A stretch of DNA of 64,000 bases from Caprimulgus europaeus (Eukaryota > Chordata > Aves > Caprimulgiformes > Caprimulgidae): contig OU015528.1 of assembly GCA_907165065.1 (NCBI GenBank), positions 45,995,515 through 46,059,514 on the forward strand, written 5' to 3'. The notes beneath the pieces are model-generated. The model did not search any database. It had not been told where the DNA came from and was given only the letters and a program-made list of their open reading frames with translations. Position 1 is the first letter of the stretch. The number at the start of each line of letters is the position of its first letter. The position numbers and the translations under genes were made by a program. Below, piece by piece: positions 1 to 13,600 of the stretch.

Positions 1-462
1 TCACTCTGCTTTATGAGCATATTAAAAAGCATTTTGTCTATTAAATTTCATCACACTGTGTGGGTGACTTGGGAGTACCAGCATTGATTTCATGTTATAG
101 TATTTGCTTATTTATATTAATAAGGACCAAATGGGCTCTTTGTGGAGTTCATACATTTTACCTAGTTAACACAGGCTAATAGACAAACACAATTCTAAAG
201 CTTGTTGGTGCTCCCCCCTTTCCATCCCCACCTTACAATAAATACTGTAGTGCCTGTTAACTTTTGAATTTGTCTTTCTTAATTTTAATTGACACAGCTG
301 CTTTGATTGAAGCAATAGAGTAAAAAGAAGGAGAGAGGAAGATTCACATTTATATGTGGTGTATGAAATTTTGCTTTACATTAACATTCTTATGAGTCAG
401 GATGTGATTTGAAGTCAGTATGGGAAGAGGTATTATCCTTTTCTGATATTTTAGTTACTGAG

Positions 463-1434
463 TGTGGTGGTTTAACCACAGGTAGACCATGCAGTCCTGC
501 ATTCACTCCCCCCACCTGGTGAGATGGAATGGGAGTCACAACAAAGGGGCACGGATTAAGATAGGGACTAGGATGGCTCACTCACCAGTTATGGTCATGG
601 GAAAAACAGACTCAACTTCAGGAAGAAAAATCAATTTAATTTGTTGCCATTCATCTGAGTAATGTAATAACCACATCTTACAACACCTTCCCCTCACCCC
701 TCCCTTCTTCTGAGGCTCAAATCACTTTGCTCCCGATTTCTCTACCTTCTCCCTCCCCAGCGGCACAGGGCACAGGGAATGGGGGTTCAGTCAGTTCACC
801 TCTGCTGCTCTTCCTGGCATGAAAGTCCAGGAACAAGATGTTCCAATGCGAGCTTCCTTATGGAGTAACGATCCTCTTTCAGCACAGCTCCTGGCTCCAG
901 CCTGGGGACATCCATGGGCTACAGATGGGCCTCTGGTCCAGCACACCTCCTCACCCCCGCTCTGGTGTTGAGCGACACTCAGGGTCTCAATTTCAGTCAC
1001 ACTTGCCCTCAGGCTCAACTTTTCTGCTCCAACATGAGTCCTCCATGGGTATACCACACGTGGGTATCTGTTCTGCCAGTGAACCTCCATGGGCTGCAGG
1101 GGACTTTATCATCTCCTACTTCATATGGTAGAACTGGGTGTCTGAGGTTCTCTGTCCTCCATTCCTCCTCCTTCCTCTTGGCGACAAAGCTCTCTCTTTG
1201 TTTAGGCCAATGATGATCTTTTGTTCAGGTATACGACTTCTTCTCCAGGTTCTCTCCACCTTCTTTTCAGGACAGTCCTTCCCTTCACAAATAGGGATTC
1301 TCAAAGGCATTTCTCTATTGCTCATTGGCTCAGCCGCAGCTGGCAGGCGGTCCACGTTGGAGCCAGGAAAGCTCTCACTCTCACAAGGTGGCCCCTTCCC
1401 CTACTACCAAAAACAGCCCCCCAAACCCAACACA
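463..1434 (-). mobile_element. Solo LTR, avian ERVL-type, antisense to the gene
   Basis: A 972-base block with TG at 463 and CA at 1434, flanked by the near-matching 5-base repeats CTGAG (458-462) and CTAAG (1435-1439). Read on the minus strand it begins TGTGTTGGGTTTGGGG, has CTGAGCCAATGAGCAATAG, and ends GGTTAAACCACCACA, the layout I recognise from abundant avian ERVL-family LTRs. No gag, pol or env reading frame adjoins it, so it is a solo LTR left by recombination. The usual AATAAA near the U5 end reads AACAAA (about 648-653 on the + strand as TTTGTT), so its poly(A) signal is probably dead. The small open frames within it are not genes. Confidence 0.8.
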
Positions 1435-2384
1435 CTAAGTGATGACAACATTTGATTAAATTCATTATTTTTTTGTTCAGGTCTACTTTAGGCAGAAAAG
1501 CTATAAGTGAATAGTCCCAGTGGAAAAAAGAAAACATATTCAGCTTTATGTTAATTTATGTGAAATTCAGATATACAGCTTCAATAAAAGGATGTATTTC
1601 CTCTACTCCTAATTCAGTGGAGGTTACAAGCAACTGAAGCCTTGATCCATTTTTTGAGCTAAGCCAAACATTATCTTGACATTCAGGAAAAATTTATTTT
1701 AAAGAGGACTTTTGTTATAAGGTAAAGCCCAGAGCAAGTCACTTGCAACTTGTCAATTTGACTTCAGTATTGTCTCTGCAAAATTCTAGTGATCACAAAA
1801 TTTCAAATAACAAAATTCCTCTCATATATTCTAGAGAAAAGGAAGGGTATGAGCTATCTATGCAGTACCTAGAACTCTACCTGCATCATGGTTAAAAACT
1901 AAACTAAGACAATATCTAGCTCTACAATATGTGTAAAACTCTATCAAAGCTGAGCCAGAGATAAAATAGAGTCTTGAATCAATTTTTTCTTCCCTAACTT
2001 CATCTTTCATTCAAAAAAATGATTCTATCCCTACCCAGCTTCCTAGCGAGAAACCAGGTTTTTTGAAATTATTTGAAAAAGTCTTTGTGTGAATTAAGCA
2101 TGATATGTATCTTCAGAAAGAGGATACTGCATAAAGACTAAACCTAGAGAGCAGGAGCAGGATTGAAGTGGAAAAGCGTCTACCTTTGAGACACTGTGAA
2201 TTAAGACAATGAATTTTTGCCATGTGAAGTTAACAAGAGTTTTTAAAGAAGGAATTTAAGAAGGATGTTATCATCAGATCTTCCACTCTTCTCTTTCATT
2301 GTGGGTGACTCCACGATGCCTCATCACTTTATGGGCTCTTTTTGTTCTTTTGTTTACACTAACACCACTCTTTCAGCTTTTTTT

Positions 2385-2408
2385 GAGAGAGAGAGAGAGA
2401 GAGAGAGA
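2385..2408. repeat. (GA)12 microsatellite
   Basis: Twelve uninterrupted GA units preceded by a T-run in the upstream intron. Likely length-polymorphic. Confidence 0.97.
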
Positions 2409-4508
2409 TTCCTGTAGACTAGAAGGCCTGCACTGCCAGCTGATGGCATTGTTGGAGTGGCTTGAAGGCAATTTGAGTTTGATCATTTTTCTTCTCCAAG
2501 GAGATAACTAGGATTTTTTTTCCTAGACGTGACTTTGCTGTACTGTATGTTGTAGGCCTTGCAGAAAGGCTTTGCAACCTTTCCAAACCTGTTTGCCAGC
2601 AGGGAAGGAGTGGGCTCACTGAGCATGCCAAGTAGTCTGAGTCTTGGGAATGGCAAACCAGCCAAATTCTGGGTACACTCAGTGGGCAGTCAGCATGAAT
2701 AATGCATTGCTCTTAAATGTGGAAAGCACGCTGTGTGTGCTACGCACACGTGCCTGATGTGATAAACCTGCAGTGCACATATCTCAAATGTGCACATTGA
2801 CTTGCAGGATGAGTGGGAAAGGATTGCAGATTAGCAATAGCTTAGAGAATTCAAACTATTTCAGTCAACAAATAAGTATGGAATGGGATATTTAGAAAAC
2901 CTGCCTGATTCCTCTTGTCTTTTCCATACCCAGAATCACTAAGCCTGCCGAGTATACAGTAATGCAGTTTGTGGCCTTTACAGAGGGAAAACTGAAGGCC
3001 AAGAGAGAGGGAATCCCCCTGGAGAGAATTTACTTCTCCCTTGTCATTCCTATCAGTGTCTGCACAGACTAGTTCAGAGCTGTCAGGCTGGATGCTGCAG
3101 CTGGAGAGTTAGTCGGTCAGGCCCTTTGCAGTGCTGGGATCTGACTTCTTGTCTGCACTCAGGCACAGACATTTGCAAACTACCTCCTCCTGCACTCTGA
3201 ACTGCTGGGCCAGTACAAACACTTCCCATGAAGAGTAGAGTTAATTTATTTGCAGTTTTCAAATGTGACTGTGTTTTTAAATTATCATTAGCTTTCTGAT
3301 CCAAAATAAAAATACCTGATGGGAGAAGGTTGAATATGCCAGGAAATATTATATGTACTTTAAATAAAAGTATATAATATTTTCACATCACTTTCCCACA
3401 CACTCAGCTGCTTGGGAATGGAGGGGCCTCCCTCAAAGTGACTGCACAGAGCTCACAACATTTGCTGGTCATAGTTATTGCACTGACTTCTGTCAAAAGA
3501 AAAGAAACAACTACATTTTCAGTCCTTAAGCTTCATCCAGAACTGGACTTAAACTTCAAAGGATGTTCATTGATGCCCTTTAGCTCCAGCCCTGGAAAGA
3601 ATCATTCACTAACTAAAGTATATGCATAGTCCATGATTTATAGTCTATGATTTTTGCAGGCAGAGGTCACTGATTAGGACTTAAATGTGTTAAGAACCTC
3701 TGAGAGAGTATGGCTCATTGTGTCAGACATATCTCATCTTATATGTTTTTCATTATAACATTTTAGTTTGGATTTGAATTTGATTTAGGTTGTCTTCTCC
3801 AATCAGCTCTGATTCTACCGTTTCCCTTTATTTCAGTGTGCATCTTTGCATGAATGCACTTGCTGTTAAATCTACCCTTTCTCCATCTTGATCTTAGTTT
3901 GCTTTCACCTTTTAAATGTAAGATTCTGTGTAGCAGTCACCTATTAATCTATACACTGAGTATTCTGGTTTCATGGAGGTTGTAGTGTTGCAAGACACTA
4001 CAGTTGAGCCAAATGAACAAAGTAGCCTATTTTTTTATAGCATCAATTGTGAGGTAAGAATTTATATGGAGAACAGTAAAGGGGTGCAACTGGCTGGGGT
4101 TTAGCTGCCAAAGCTCTCTGTCACAGTCTCTGTTGTTCTAATGTTTATATGTCCAAAATCTAATATGTCAATTAAGCCTGAAATTTAAACTAACGGAAAA
4201 GCTGAGAAATAAAGGTTTAAAAAATTGCCAAGTGCTTACTGGGCTTAATAAGATTTATAGCAGCATGTATACTATCAGCATTGTTTTTCTGTTCAGACAG
4301 AATAATATGCTCCTCTGCTGAAAGCTGGTTATTAATAATCAAGTTCAGCACGTATAATCTGTTCTGCCTCGAAAAAGTCAAACACACTGCATCTTTTCTA
4401 GTTGTAAAAATTAAGTGGCCTAGTTTGCCGGCATGTGTTCTTTGTAAGTGCTCTGTAAGGTAATGAAAAACTACTATCTCAAATGCTCATGCTTTTCATG
4501 TGCTACAG

Positions 4509-4640
4509 GATCGAGAAACAAATAAGCAGGTTTCGAGGATGGTTACCTAGAAAGCCAATGAAACTGGACAAGGAGACACTACCAGATCTGGAGGAGAATG
4601 ACTGCTATACTGCTCCATTCAGCCAACAAAGGATCCATCA
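4509..4640 (+). CDS. ANO4: ANO4 exon a: end of N-terminal dimerisation domain
   Basis: 132 bases, acceptor CTACAG before 4509 and donor GTGAGT at 4641. The first base completes a codon from an upstream exon. The product contains [20 protein letters not shown] and then [15 protein letters not shown], a stretch conserved in ANO3/ANO4 of the cytoplasmic N-terminal (Anoct_dimer) domain. It ends on two bases of a His codon (phase 2). Entry and exit phases match, so skipping this exon would keep frame. It is the first exon in the window, but not the first exon of the gene, since no start codon or leader precedes it. Confidence 0.93.
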
Positions 4641-7600
4641 GTGAGTATTTTATTATATCTTAATTGCAAGATGAAAACTTTTCCTTCTGGATTCACCCTA
4701 GAAAAAGATCAATTTCTTAGTTCATATCTTAAAGTCTATTGCCTTCAAATTAGTTCTTTGCCACAAAAAAAAAGGAGAGATAGAGAGTTCTGAGAGAGCA
4801 TAAGGTCTGTCTACATTCCTAATAATTAAAGGTCCAGCTCAAAGCTAAAGGAAATAAATGGAAAAGTTCCTTTTAATTCACTGGAATTTCAATTACGTCC
4901 CTGTAGTTCTCAAATGGCTAATTCTCTCTTGTGTCAGAATTGCCATTGTTCTTTGTCACTTAAAGATGTGATTAAAACTTATTCTTCAGCATTTCTATGT
5001 CTTTAGCATAATCAAAATTAGTCCTTCTGACACTGATGGTAGAAATAAACTGATACTGCATTTCATTCCTAGTTATGACTGTAAAGCAAACAGAACTCTA
5101 AAGAAAGCAGAGAATGTAATTTTGTTTGTATTGCTCTGTTTTTTACTTTTATGGAAGCAAAGCTGCTTGCAAAATGCCAGTTTTAAGACCTATCAGTGAC
5201 ACTTGTCCAAGCGTACCAATGACACCCGTTTTGCATCAATGTCACTAAAGAAATCATTTGACTACTAGAAGCTTTTATTCATTTGCTCCATGTGAATTTC
5301 AGAACCCATGTTGAATTTCAGGGCTGTCAAATTTTAGAGAAAGATAGTGTCTTATGGGTACTTACAGTGTTTCTGATACGGGAAACAATCATTGACTTAA
5401 CTGAGAACAAAATCACAAAGAATTTGGACAGTGCTGCCTGGGCAGGCACCACTGTCCAGGGTACTAACAGAAGACAGAACGAATTACAGGCAGCTCAAAG
5501 TCTAAAAATCTGAAATATGTGTATTCAGGGAGAAACCAAGTTGATGTAATTCTCTTAAATGTCTCACTTTGAACAAACTGTTTTTCAGGGATTGGATATA
5601 TATATATATATAGCTGTAATAAGAATGAATAAAATAGACTTCCTCTGCCATAATACCCTCTGCCATTATGGGGAGCAGAAGGAAGCCCTCCTAATCCAAG
5701 GGGAAATGGTTAACGACCTGCTATACTGCTTAGACACACACAGGTCTGTGGGGCTGAATGGGATCCACTTAAGGGTACTGAGGGTGCTGGTGTAAGTGCT
5801 CACCAAACCACTTTCCATCATTTATCAGCAGTCCTGGCTAACTGGAGAGGTCCCAGTGGACTGGAAGTTAGCAAATGTAATGCTTATCTACAAGTGGCTG
5901 GAAAGATGCCTGTCAGAAAAAGACCTGGGGGTGTTGGTTGACAGCCAGCTGAATATGACCTGGCAGTGTGCACAGGTGGCCAAGAAGGCCAATAGCATCC
6001 TGGCTTGTATCAGAAATAGCATGGCCAGCAGGACTAGAAAAGGGATCATCCCCCTGTACTCGGCACAGGTGAGGCTGCACCTTGACTACTGTGTTCATTT
6101 TTGAGCCCCTCACTGCAAGAAAGACAAGGAGGGGCTGGAGCGTGTCCAAAGAAGCTCAACGAAGCTGGTGAAAGGGCTGGAGAACAAGTCTTATGAGTAG
6201 CAGCTGAGGGAATATGGGTTGTTTAGTCTGGAGAAAAGGAGGCCAAGAGGAGACCTTACTGCTCTCAACAAGTACCTGAAAGGAGGTTGTAGAGAGGTGG
6301 GTGTTGGTCTCTTCTCCCAAGTAAGGGTTATCAAGCCTGGAACAGGCTACTCAGAGAAGTTGTTGAATCACTGTCCCTGGAAATATTTAGAAGACATGTA
6401 GATGTGGTGCTTGGGGACATGCTTTAGAGGTGGACTTGGCAGTGTCAGGTTTATGGTTGGACTTTGATGATCTTAAAGGTCTTTTCCAACCTAAATGATT
6501 CTATGATTCTGTAAGTACTGTCTTTCCAAATACAGCAGAAAAACAAAAACAGATGCAAATCTCCAGGGAAATTTCAATAGAAGCCTGCTCCTAGCACCAG
6601 TTACAAACCAGGATTATCTCCAATAAGTGTCTGTGCCCTGAAGAGAAGTCAGGTTCAGACTGCAGTCTTCCAAAATTTGAGCAAAGAGATGGGTGATTTA
6701 TTGTGCCCTGCAAGAGGAAGAGTACGAGCAAATTAGTTCAAGAGTGGACCAGTCATAATAAAAAAATTATTAAATTGAGATGACTGGTTGATTTTTTAGT
6801 AATAGTAATATTAACTATTAGCTTCTCTTAAAATTACAGCACTTCATAAGAAAGTTTTGTGTGTGTGTGTCTGGAAAGAGAATTGACATGTATGAACCAG
6901 AATATCTTTTGAATTCTTCTGCCTTGCTTATGTTTGCATTTGTAAACTGGCAGAGGGGATTTATTGAATAACATGTTAGTTTCATGAACGTTCCTGCTGT
7001 TGTTTGGCACTTCTTTTACATCATTGCAGACTTTGAAGCTCTACTTCCCAGCAGGCCTGATGTTTTCTGTTTTGCTTCCTGCGTAGTCTTCTGTTCCTTT
7101 TGTGGGGGGACTGAGAAAATGCTGGCTGAGCTGCCCTCCTTCTCCAAAAAGGTGCTGGCTCTGACAGGTTTCTTGTGTTCCCATCATGCTCCAGACTGTT
7201 GGCTGTGTCTGTCTTATTTTGCTTTATTAAAATTTTGAAGTATAATGACATGTTCAATATTCATCTAGTGAGTTGCTTGCAGGCATTTTAATTGTTCCAA
7301 GAATTTCAGGGTATGTTGATAAGCAGAGCATTTCAGGAACATATTTAGTGTGTGCTTTTCATCTTTGATTGTGGAGTGCAAGTATCAAATAACTGGAAAT
7401 GTAGAGTTAAAAATAATTATTTTATTATTATCAGTTAACAGTCAAGAAGTGTATTATGTTGGAGTTCACTTACTTTGAACAAGTTGCTGCTTACTTTGTG
7501 CAAATTGCTGCTTCTTCCAAGATATTCATAAACACTCTGTTGAAAGATCTGCGTATAACAAGTCAGTAGTAAAGAAACCCAGCTATCCCCAAACACGGGG

Positions 7601-10600
7601 AAAGTAGGAGTAGGAAAGTATTTTTCTATTTGTGTGTAGCCCAACATATATTAACTGAACTGTGACTGGTGTCTTCATTTGTTTGAGTCAGTTGTGCCAG
7701 GTGAGGGTTTGATCACTATGAAAATGATTTCTCTTTCACCGCTACCCACTGCTAAGTGTTGTAACTTTCACAAGGGCAGCACTGATAATTGTCACCTATT
7801 CAGAACAGTAACAGAAACACTCTGAAATTGATAAAAGCCTGCCTCCATATTAGATTAAAGCTTCAGTTTTCAGTTGTCACAGTCACATTACATAAGCTTT
7901 TACTTGCTTTTTAACAGGTAAAAAAGTTACTGATTGAATATATGTATATTTAAACCTGTTGGGCTTTTATTTACTTTTTTAACCCAGAGCCCCAAAATAC
8001 TGTTTTAGGAATGTGAAAATAAATAGTCACTTAAATTCTTGAGCTGCAGAAATTAAGAACTGTCATCTACAATAATGTTACGATAATTTAGCTTGCAGTT
8101 TTTCAGTGGTAAGAAAGTCCCTGCATTTTCATATTTGGTGTAGTTAAGGTTTTGCTAGAGTGCTCTTACCATACCATATTACCAATACAATGCAATTATA
8201 ATGAAGGCATATAATGGGCAGTTACTTTTGGAATTCAAATTGTCTTCAAGAAGAATATAATCCTGTAGACTGGAATAGCAGTGACCGTCTCTTTCCTAGT
8301 CTTAGGCTTTTAGATGTGACTCTGCATCCCTCCCCATTGCATGTTTGTGCCAAAACTGATTCAGACAGAACATGCACAGTACAGGGAGGGTCCCAGTACC
8401 ATATCAATGTTCAACTGGCTGGCCTCAGTGTGGTTTAAGAATTTTCATTCAACACTGGGCCATTTTTTGAGGAAGGAAAATGTTTATAAAACCTCAAGTT
8501 CTAAAACTCCACAGAGAATATGGAATAAATGCAATGCTTTCAGTCCTTGTGCACTGTGTTAAGGTGGTAACTGAAAAATGTCACTCGTGTCTGTTTTTTA
8601 TCAGATCTTATGTTCAGATTTTGAATTTCAAGTTTATAGTAAAAAAGATAAAATTTTCTTGCAAATCTGGAATCCTAGGTTAGAAGAAAAGATGAGTGGG
8701 AAGTACATTAAAATGTTATTAAGAAATAGCCACAGGAACCTAAACCATATAATCACTCTTCTAATTACACTAACAAGGATTTTTCTGGCTATTGTACAAG
8801 TATTTCTGGAGAGCAAGTTATGTACTTTTGCCAGTTGAACATATCTAGGATTTCTGAGCTGTCATAAATCAATGTGTATCCAACACATGCTGAACATTTG
8901 TTTAATGTCCGTGTAGTAAATAATTCACAAATACAACCATCTTGGAAGTACGAATCTCCATATATTGAGTTTTCAGATCTAAGATCTCCATGTTCTCACT
9001 GTAGATTTTGCCACACACCACAGCTGAAGGTTGCAGAATTCTTCCTTCTTTCCTGGTTTTAGGTGCTTTTAATTTTCTAAAATATTATTCCTTAAGTATT
9101 CATATGAGCTTGTCCAAATTTGATATTTGTCCAAACATTGCAATATTGCAATTTGGGTCTGGAAATCCTTATTTCTTCCATATCCTCAGACATTTTTCAC
9201 CTTAGCAAACAAAAGGCAGCTTATCTTTTTTGATCTAGCCACAGTTTTCACGTCCAAGTCTCCAGATAGATACAGATGATGTTTGAAGCACGATCTGAGT
9301 GCAATCTGCATTAGCGATAGCTGCTTTTAAAAGCATGGGATGACAGATGACTGACAGTACTTACAATGCAGAGTCTGAGGAGGAAAATAGTTAAGACCAA
9401 ATCCACCAAGGCCTGATCAGAACTTTTTTCAATAGAAATTAATATTTTTGAAATACTGATGTACAACGAGCATGTGCAATTTTGATGGTCATTTTCTTTC
9501 TTCCATTTTTCTTTCTCATTCAGATGGAAAAGGCCAGATGTGGAGAAAATCTAGCTTTCTCAAAAAAAAAAAAAAAAAGTGTTAAGAGATTAAGAGACAC
9601 AGCTAATCATCTGCCCTCCCTCCAAAACAAGCAAAGAAGAAAACTGCAAGAATCACATTTGTGAGATGTGCCTATAACTTTTGCAGTATGGACTCAGGTT
9701 TTCCTTTAAAGGGTTTATGGCCTACCTTATAGAGTATGTCACAAACTTGTCAGTACAAGAGAAGATCAAAATTCATCTTACTTCCTGAGTAATAGGCTAT
9801 CTCTTTCTGGAGGAAAGAAGCTCTGCCTGGCTGAGGCAAGCATTTTGTTGGAATTGTGTGGAATACAAAATTGTAATTTTCAAGATAGACAGACTTCTGA
9901 GAAGTATCTGTCTTCTTCAGCCACAGCTTGGAAAGGGCTTTATTTTTGCCAAAGTATTTCTTCTGAAAATTATCAATTAAAAGAATGCACAGTTCACAAT
10001 ATATGAAAAATGTTTTCTATTAGACATGATGATAATTAACTATTTTTCTGCTACATCTTAGTTATTTTATGAAGTAAACTGCTAGTCATCTGGGAATAGT
10101 AACAGTAGTAATTAGCTACAATTTCTTAGATAGCTGCATGCCAGCTAGGAAATTGCCTTTAATTGCTGCTTAGAAATGTCAAACTTTATATCAGGAGCTA
10201 TTTTCCCCTTCTTTTCCTTCGAAAGGCAATTAACTCTCTTTAAATATTATTCTAATATATAATTTAATAAAACACTTGAAAATAAATATTCATTACTTCA
10301 GTGAAAGTTAATTTTAAAATTTACACCATTCTGAGGACTAGGACAGTATCTGTGTTAATTAAACAAGAATGGCCATGCTACAACAGATTAATGGGGTTAT
10401 TCTCATTGCTACTATGTCTCCTTCTGGTACATGAGCATCTTGTCCTGTATCTTTGTCAGATTTCCAAGATATAAGTTTCTTGGGGTGGAGTTACTTTTTA
10501 AACTTTCTCTGATGCTCAGACTGGATTTATTAAAATCCCATACCCACCAAGATAGTCTGTGCCCATGTCCTCCTGAGCTACTTCACCCCAAGATCATGGG

Positions 10601-13600
10601 TAGGGTGAAGGGGAGCAGTTCCCAAGGTCAGGGAGATGCCACGACTGGAGACAAGACACAAGGCCGCATGGACACTTATTTGTTTTAAACCAGGATGATC
10701 ACTCATGTTTATATACAGCTACAGTATAGTAACTATATGTTTGCAAATGGCTTTTTATAAGCAGGGAATCAGAGTTCTGTAAGATTCCTAATCTTAAACA
10801 AATCTTTATGCAACCAAACTTGGAAGTTCCTGTAATGGGCTTTTAAAATTCTATCTGACTCTGGATGTTTTAATTGCCTGACAAACGGAATGAAACAACA
10901 CATCCCTGAAAAATCTCAGATGAATATGCCTGAGTGCCAATTTAAGTTAAGAAGTTATTTGGGTGGCAGGGTAACTTGGAGGGAAGGGCAGAGGAAGGTG
11001 CAGGAGAGATTCAACACTTTCATGACTATCTATTTTACTTCAGCAGTTTTGAGGCTGTAATATGCCAAATTTTTAAAAGGCAAAGCCACTAATACATTCT
11101 TCATCCCAAAGTGTTCCTGGTTTAGGCACATAATGTGCAAAAATCCCTCATAACTATTAATAAACATTTTCTTTTCAATAAACAAAAAGGTCAGCTGCAG
11201 CCTTAAAAGTCAGGAAAAAATGAAATAAACAGAAAGTGATAATATACTCATTCTCAAACAAATAAACTACGGGGTTTTGTGGTAATATTCTCACTGGAAT
11301 ACTGCAGGCTTGTCTTGCTGCTGCTACTACAGCTGATATTTTCTTTCTCTGATGTTAAATGAGGTTAAAACCTGCTATTACCTCTTCCAACAAGAGCTAG
11401 CTACTGCCAGTGGTTGGGAGTGCAGAGGGTTGGGCATTTTTCCTCTACTAAAGACATCTGTGCTTTTAGTTTGTACTGCTTCCAGCAATGGACATTTGCT
11501 TAGAACATACCTTTTCATATGGTGAGTGTCAGACGTCGAATGTTTCAGTGTCTGCGGATCCTGTGGACCAAAGATGCCCATTGATACATGCACACATCCT
11601 CACTTTGTAGCTTTGTGACCAGACCACGGGTGTTTAGCTGGTATTTCTTACCAGTACATCAGAAAATTGCCTTTACCTGACTTTTGCTTCTACAAAACTG
11701 TTTTTTTTCAAATGGGTGTTAGAAAAAGATTCAAGAGCTAAATTTACCCCTAAAGAGTTTGTACGACCTGCAAAATTACCAAAGAGAAAGTATGAACAGG
11801 AATTCATTGGAAGTTTGTTCTGAGCTGAATTTGCATTAATTTGAGGGCCTTTCTTAGATGACAATTTTGCGGTGCTTTGTTATCCATGGAAAGAGAGTTT
11901 GAAATCTCCAGTTCAGAGTCTAATTAAGAAAGCTACAAATATAATTTCAAAGTAATTAACCTTCACTGATACTTCATGTTGCTTACAGTATAAATGTAAG
12001 AACAATATTTCCACAATGACATTTTAAAAAAGGACTTTAATTAAGGATCAACTCTGAAACCTTTCCTGCCAGAAGTGCTCTCATTATCTTCATTAGGATT
12101 TTATTTTGGAGTAAGGACAGCTCACACAAATAACAGTTACAGGACCAGGCTAATGGTTATAACTGTTGTGGAACAAATCACTGGCTTTATTATCTACCTA
12201 TACATTAACTTCACAGGTAATAAAGATAATAGTGTATTAATCCTTACTTATTTCTTATCTTACAAATGAGGTGACAAAATGATCAAAACCTTCAACTGAA
12301 CAATCTCCTAAATAAAGCCTGAACCCTTACTGAGCCTGAAAACAAGCTGTATTGCTCTTATGAATATTCAAGCTTGTTCCATCTGAAAGCGACAAGAGTT
12401 AAAAAGCTCTCTAGAAAGCCTCTGCTTTGTACAGTTTATAGCTCAGTAATATCTAATGAATGTTTACCTACACGTGGTTTGGAAATGTCTTCAGCTCTGG
12501 CCCCTATGAACTGAAATTTGAAGGGTGAGATTCTCCACAGACTGTTAAAATTTCTCCTCTGAATTCCTCTTTGGATGCTGTAGACCATGAAATCGCCTTG
12601 ATAGTTATTTACCACCCATATTCAGAAAGAAGACAACCTGAAGCACAAAAATTTTGGAGGAAGAAATGTCCATAAGCTATGAGAGAGAACAGTGGTGGTA
12701 GAGAGCAGTAAGTCCTGCACTAAACTGCATGATTCTTACCTGACAAGAGCAAGTCCTGTGATTTTGGAGATAAGTTGAAACTTCCCTGGCATTGTCATAA
12801 TTTATGTCAATCTCTAACTGGGATGCTGTAGCACAGAGTTACAACTACGTGAGATATTCTCAACCTTTCAACACCTCCCACTCATGCCTGACTATTTTTG
12901 TTTCCTGTGCCAGAGCTCCCTGCCCTTTTGCTTATTGTGATACTGCTCTTTCTGGGGCTACTCTATAATTTCACAGAAAAGACCTGAGTATTTGAGTTAA
13001 ACAAAAGAAAAAATATAATTTTATATTGAAAAATAGGTGAGGATTATTTTTAACCTTTACCACATGCAATGCCATCCCAGCATAATGCTGCTGTTAGGGA
13101 TAGTCCAGGACATCCAGACAACTCGTTTTGGCACTCCTTTTTCACCTTCGGTCAACTCTAGCATGTCTTTTGCATCCATGTCTCCATGAGTAATTTGGAA
13201 AACACTGAAGGGCATGTTCTCGGCCTGCGCTAGTCATAGAGAGTTCTCCCTCTCCTCTGCCTCTTCTGCCCTCAGAAACCGTTTACTGGCAGAAGGATGG
13301 GCAGGGCAGAACTTCTGCAGCTCTTATGCTTAGACATGTTTTAGGATTGCTTCAGCTAGTTCTGGAATAGGCAGAGTTGTTCATGACAGTTATTATACTG
13401 AGTTATTGACTGCTTCCCAGACACACCTGATTTTTCCTTCTTGGCCATGTGAGATCAAAGGTGTAACACAATTGCTAAGTTTACAAACTAATGCAAATTA
13501 CTAAAGTGTTTGTTAAAGAAGTAGTTCTTATTTCTTTTTACAATTTAATAATGTTTGATTTGTGCTTTTTTTATTCATGACTCATGAAAGTAGAAGTGAC

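Larger units (their letters stand above)
1..4508 (+). other. Intron upstream of ANO4 exon a (partial)
   Basis: Non-coding, AT-rich intron whose donor lies before base 1. It holds the antisense solo LTR and a (GA)12 run, each listed separately. No other gene, exon or RNA could be supported here; the short open frames between 1435 and 4463 are chance. Confidence 0.85.

Noticed and set aside
838..1455. Several open frames of 70-105 codons on both strands
   Set aside because: All lie within or at the edge of the solo LTR and do not resemble retroviral proteins.
2728..2752. GTGTGC/GCACAC inverted repeat
   Set aside because: Six-base stem in GT-rich sequence; expected by chance.
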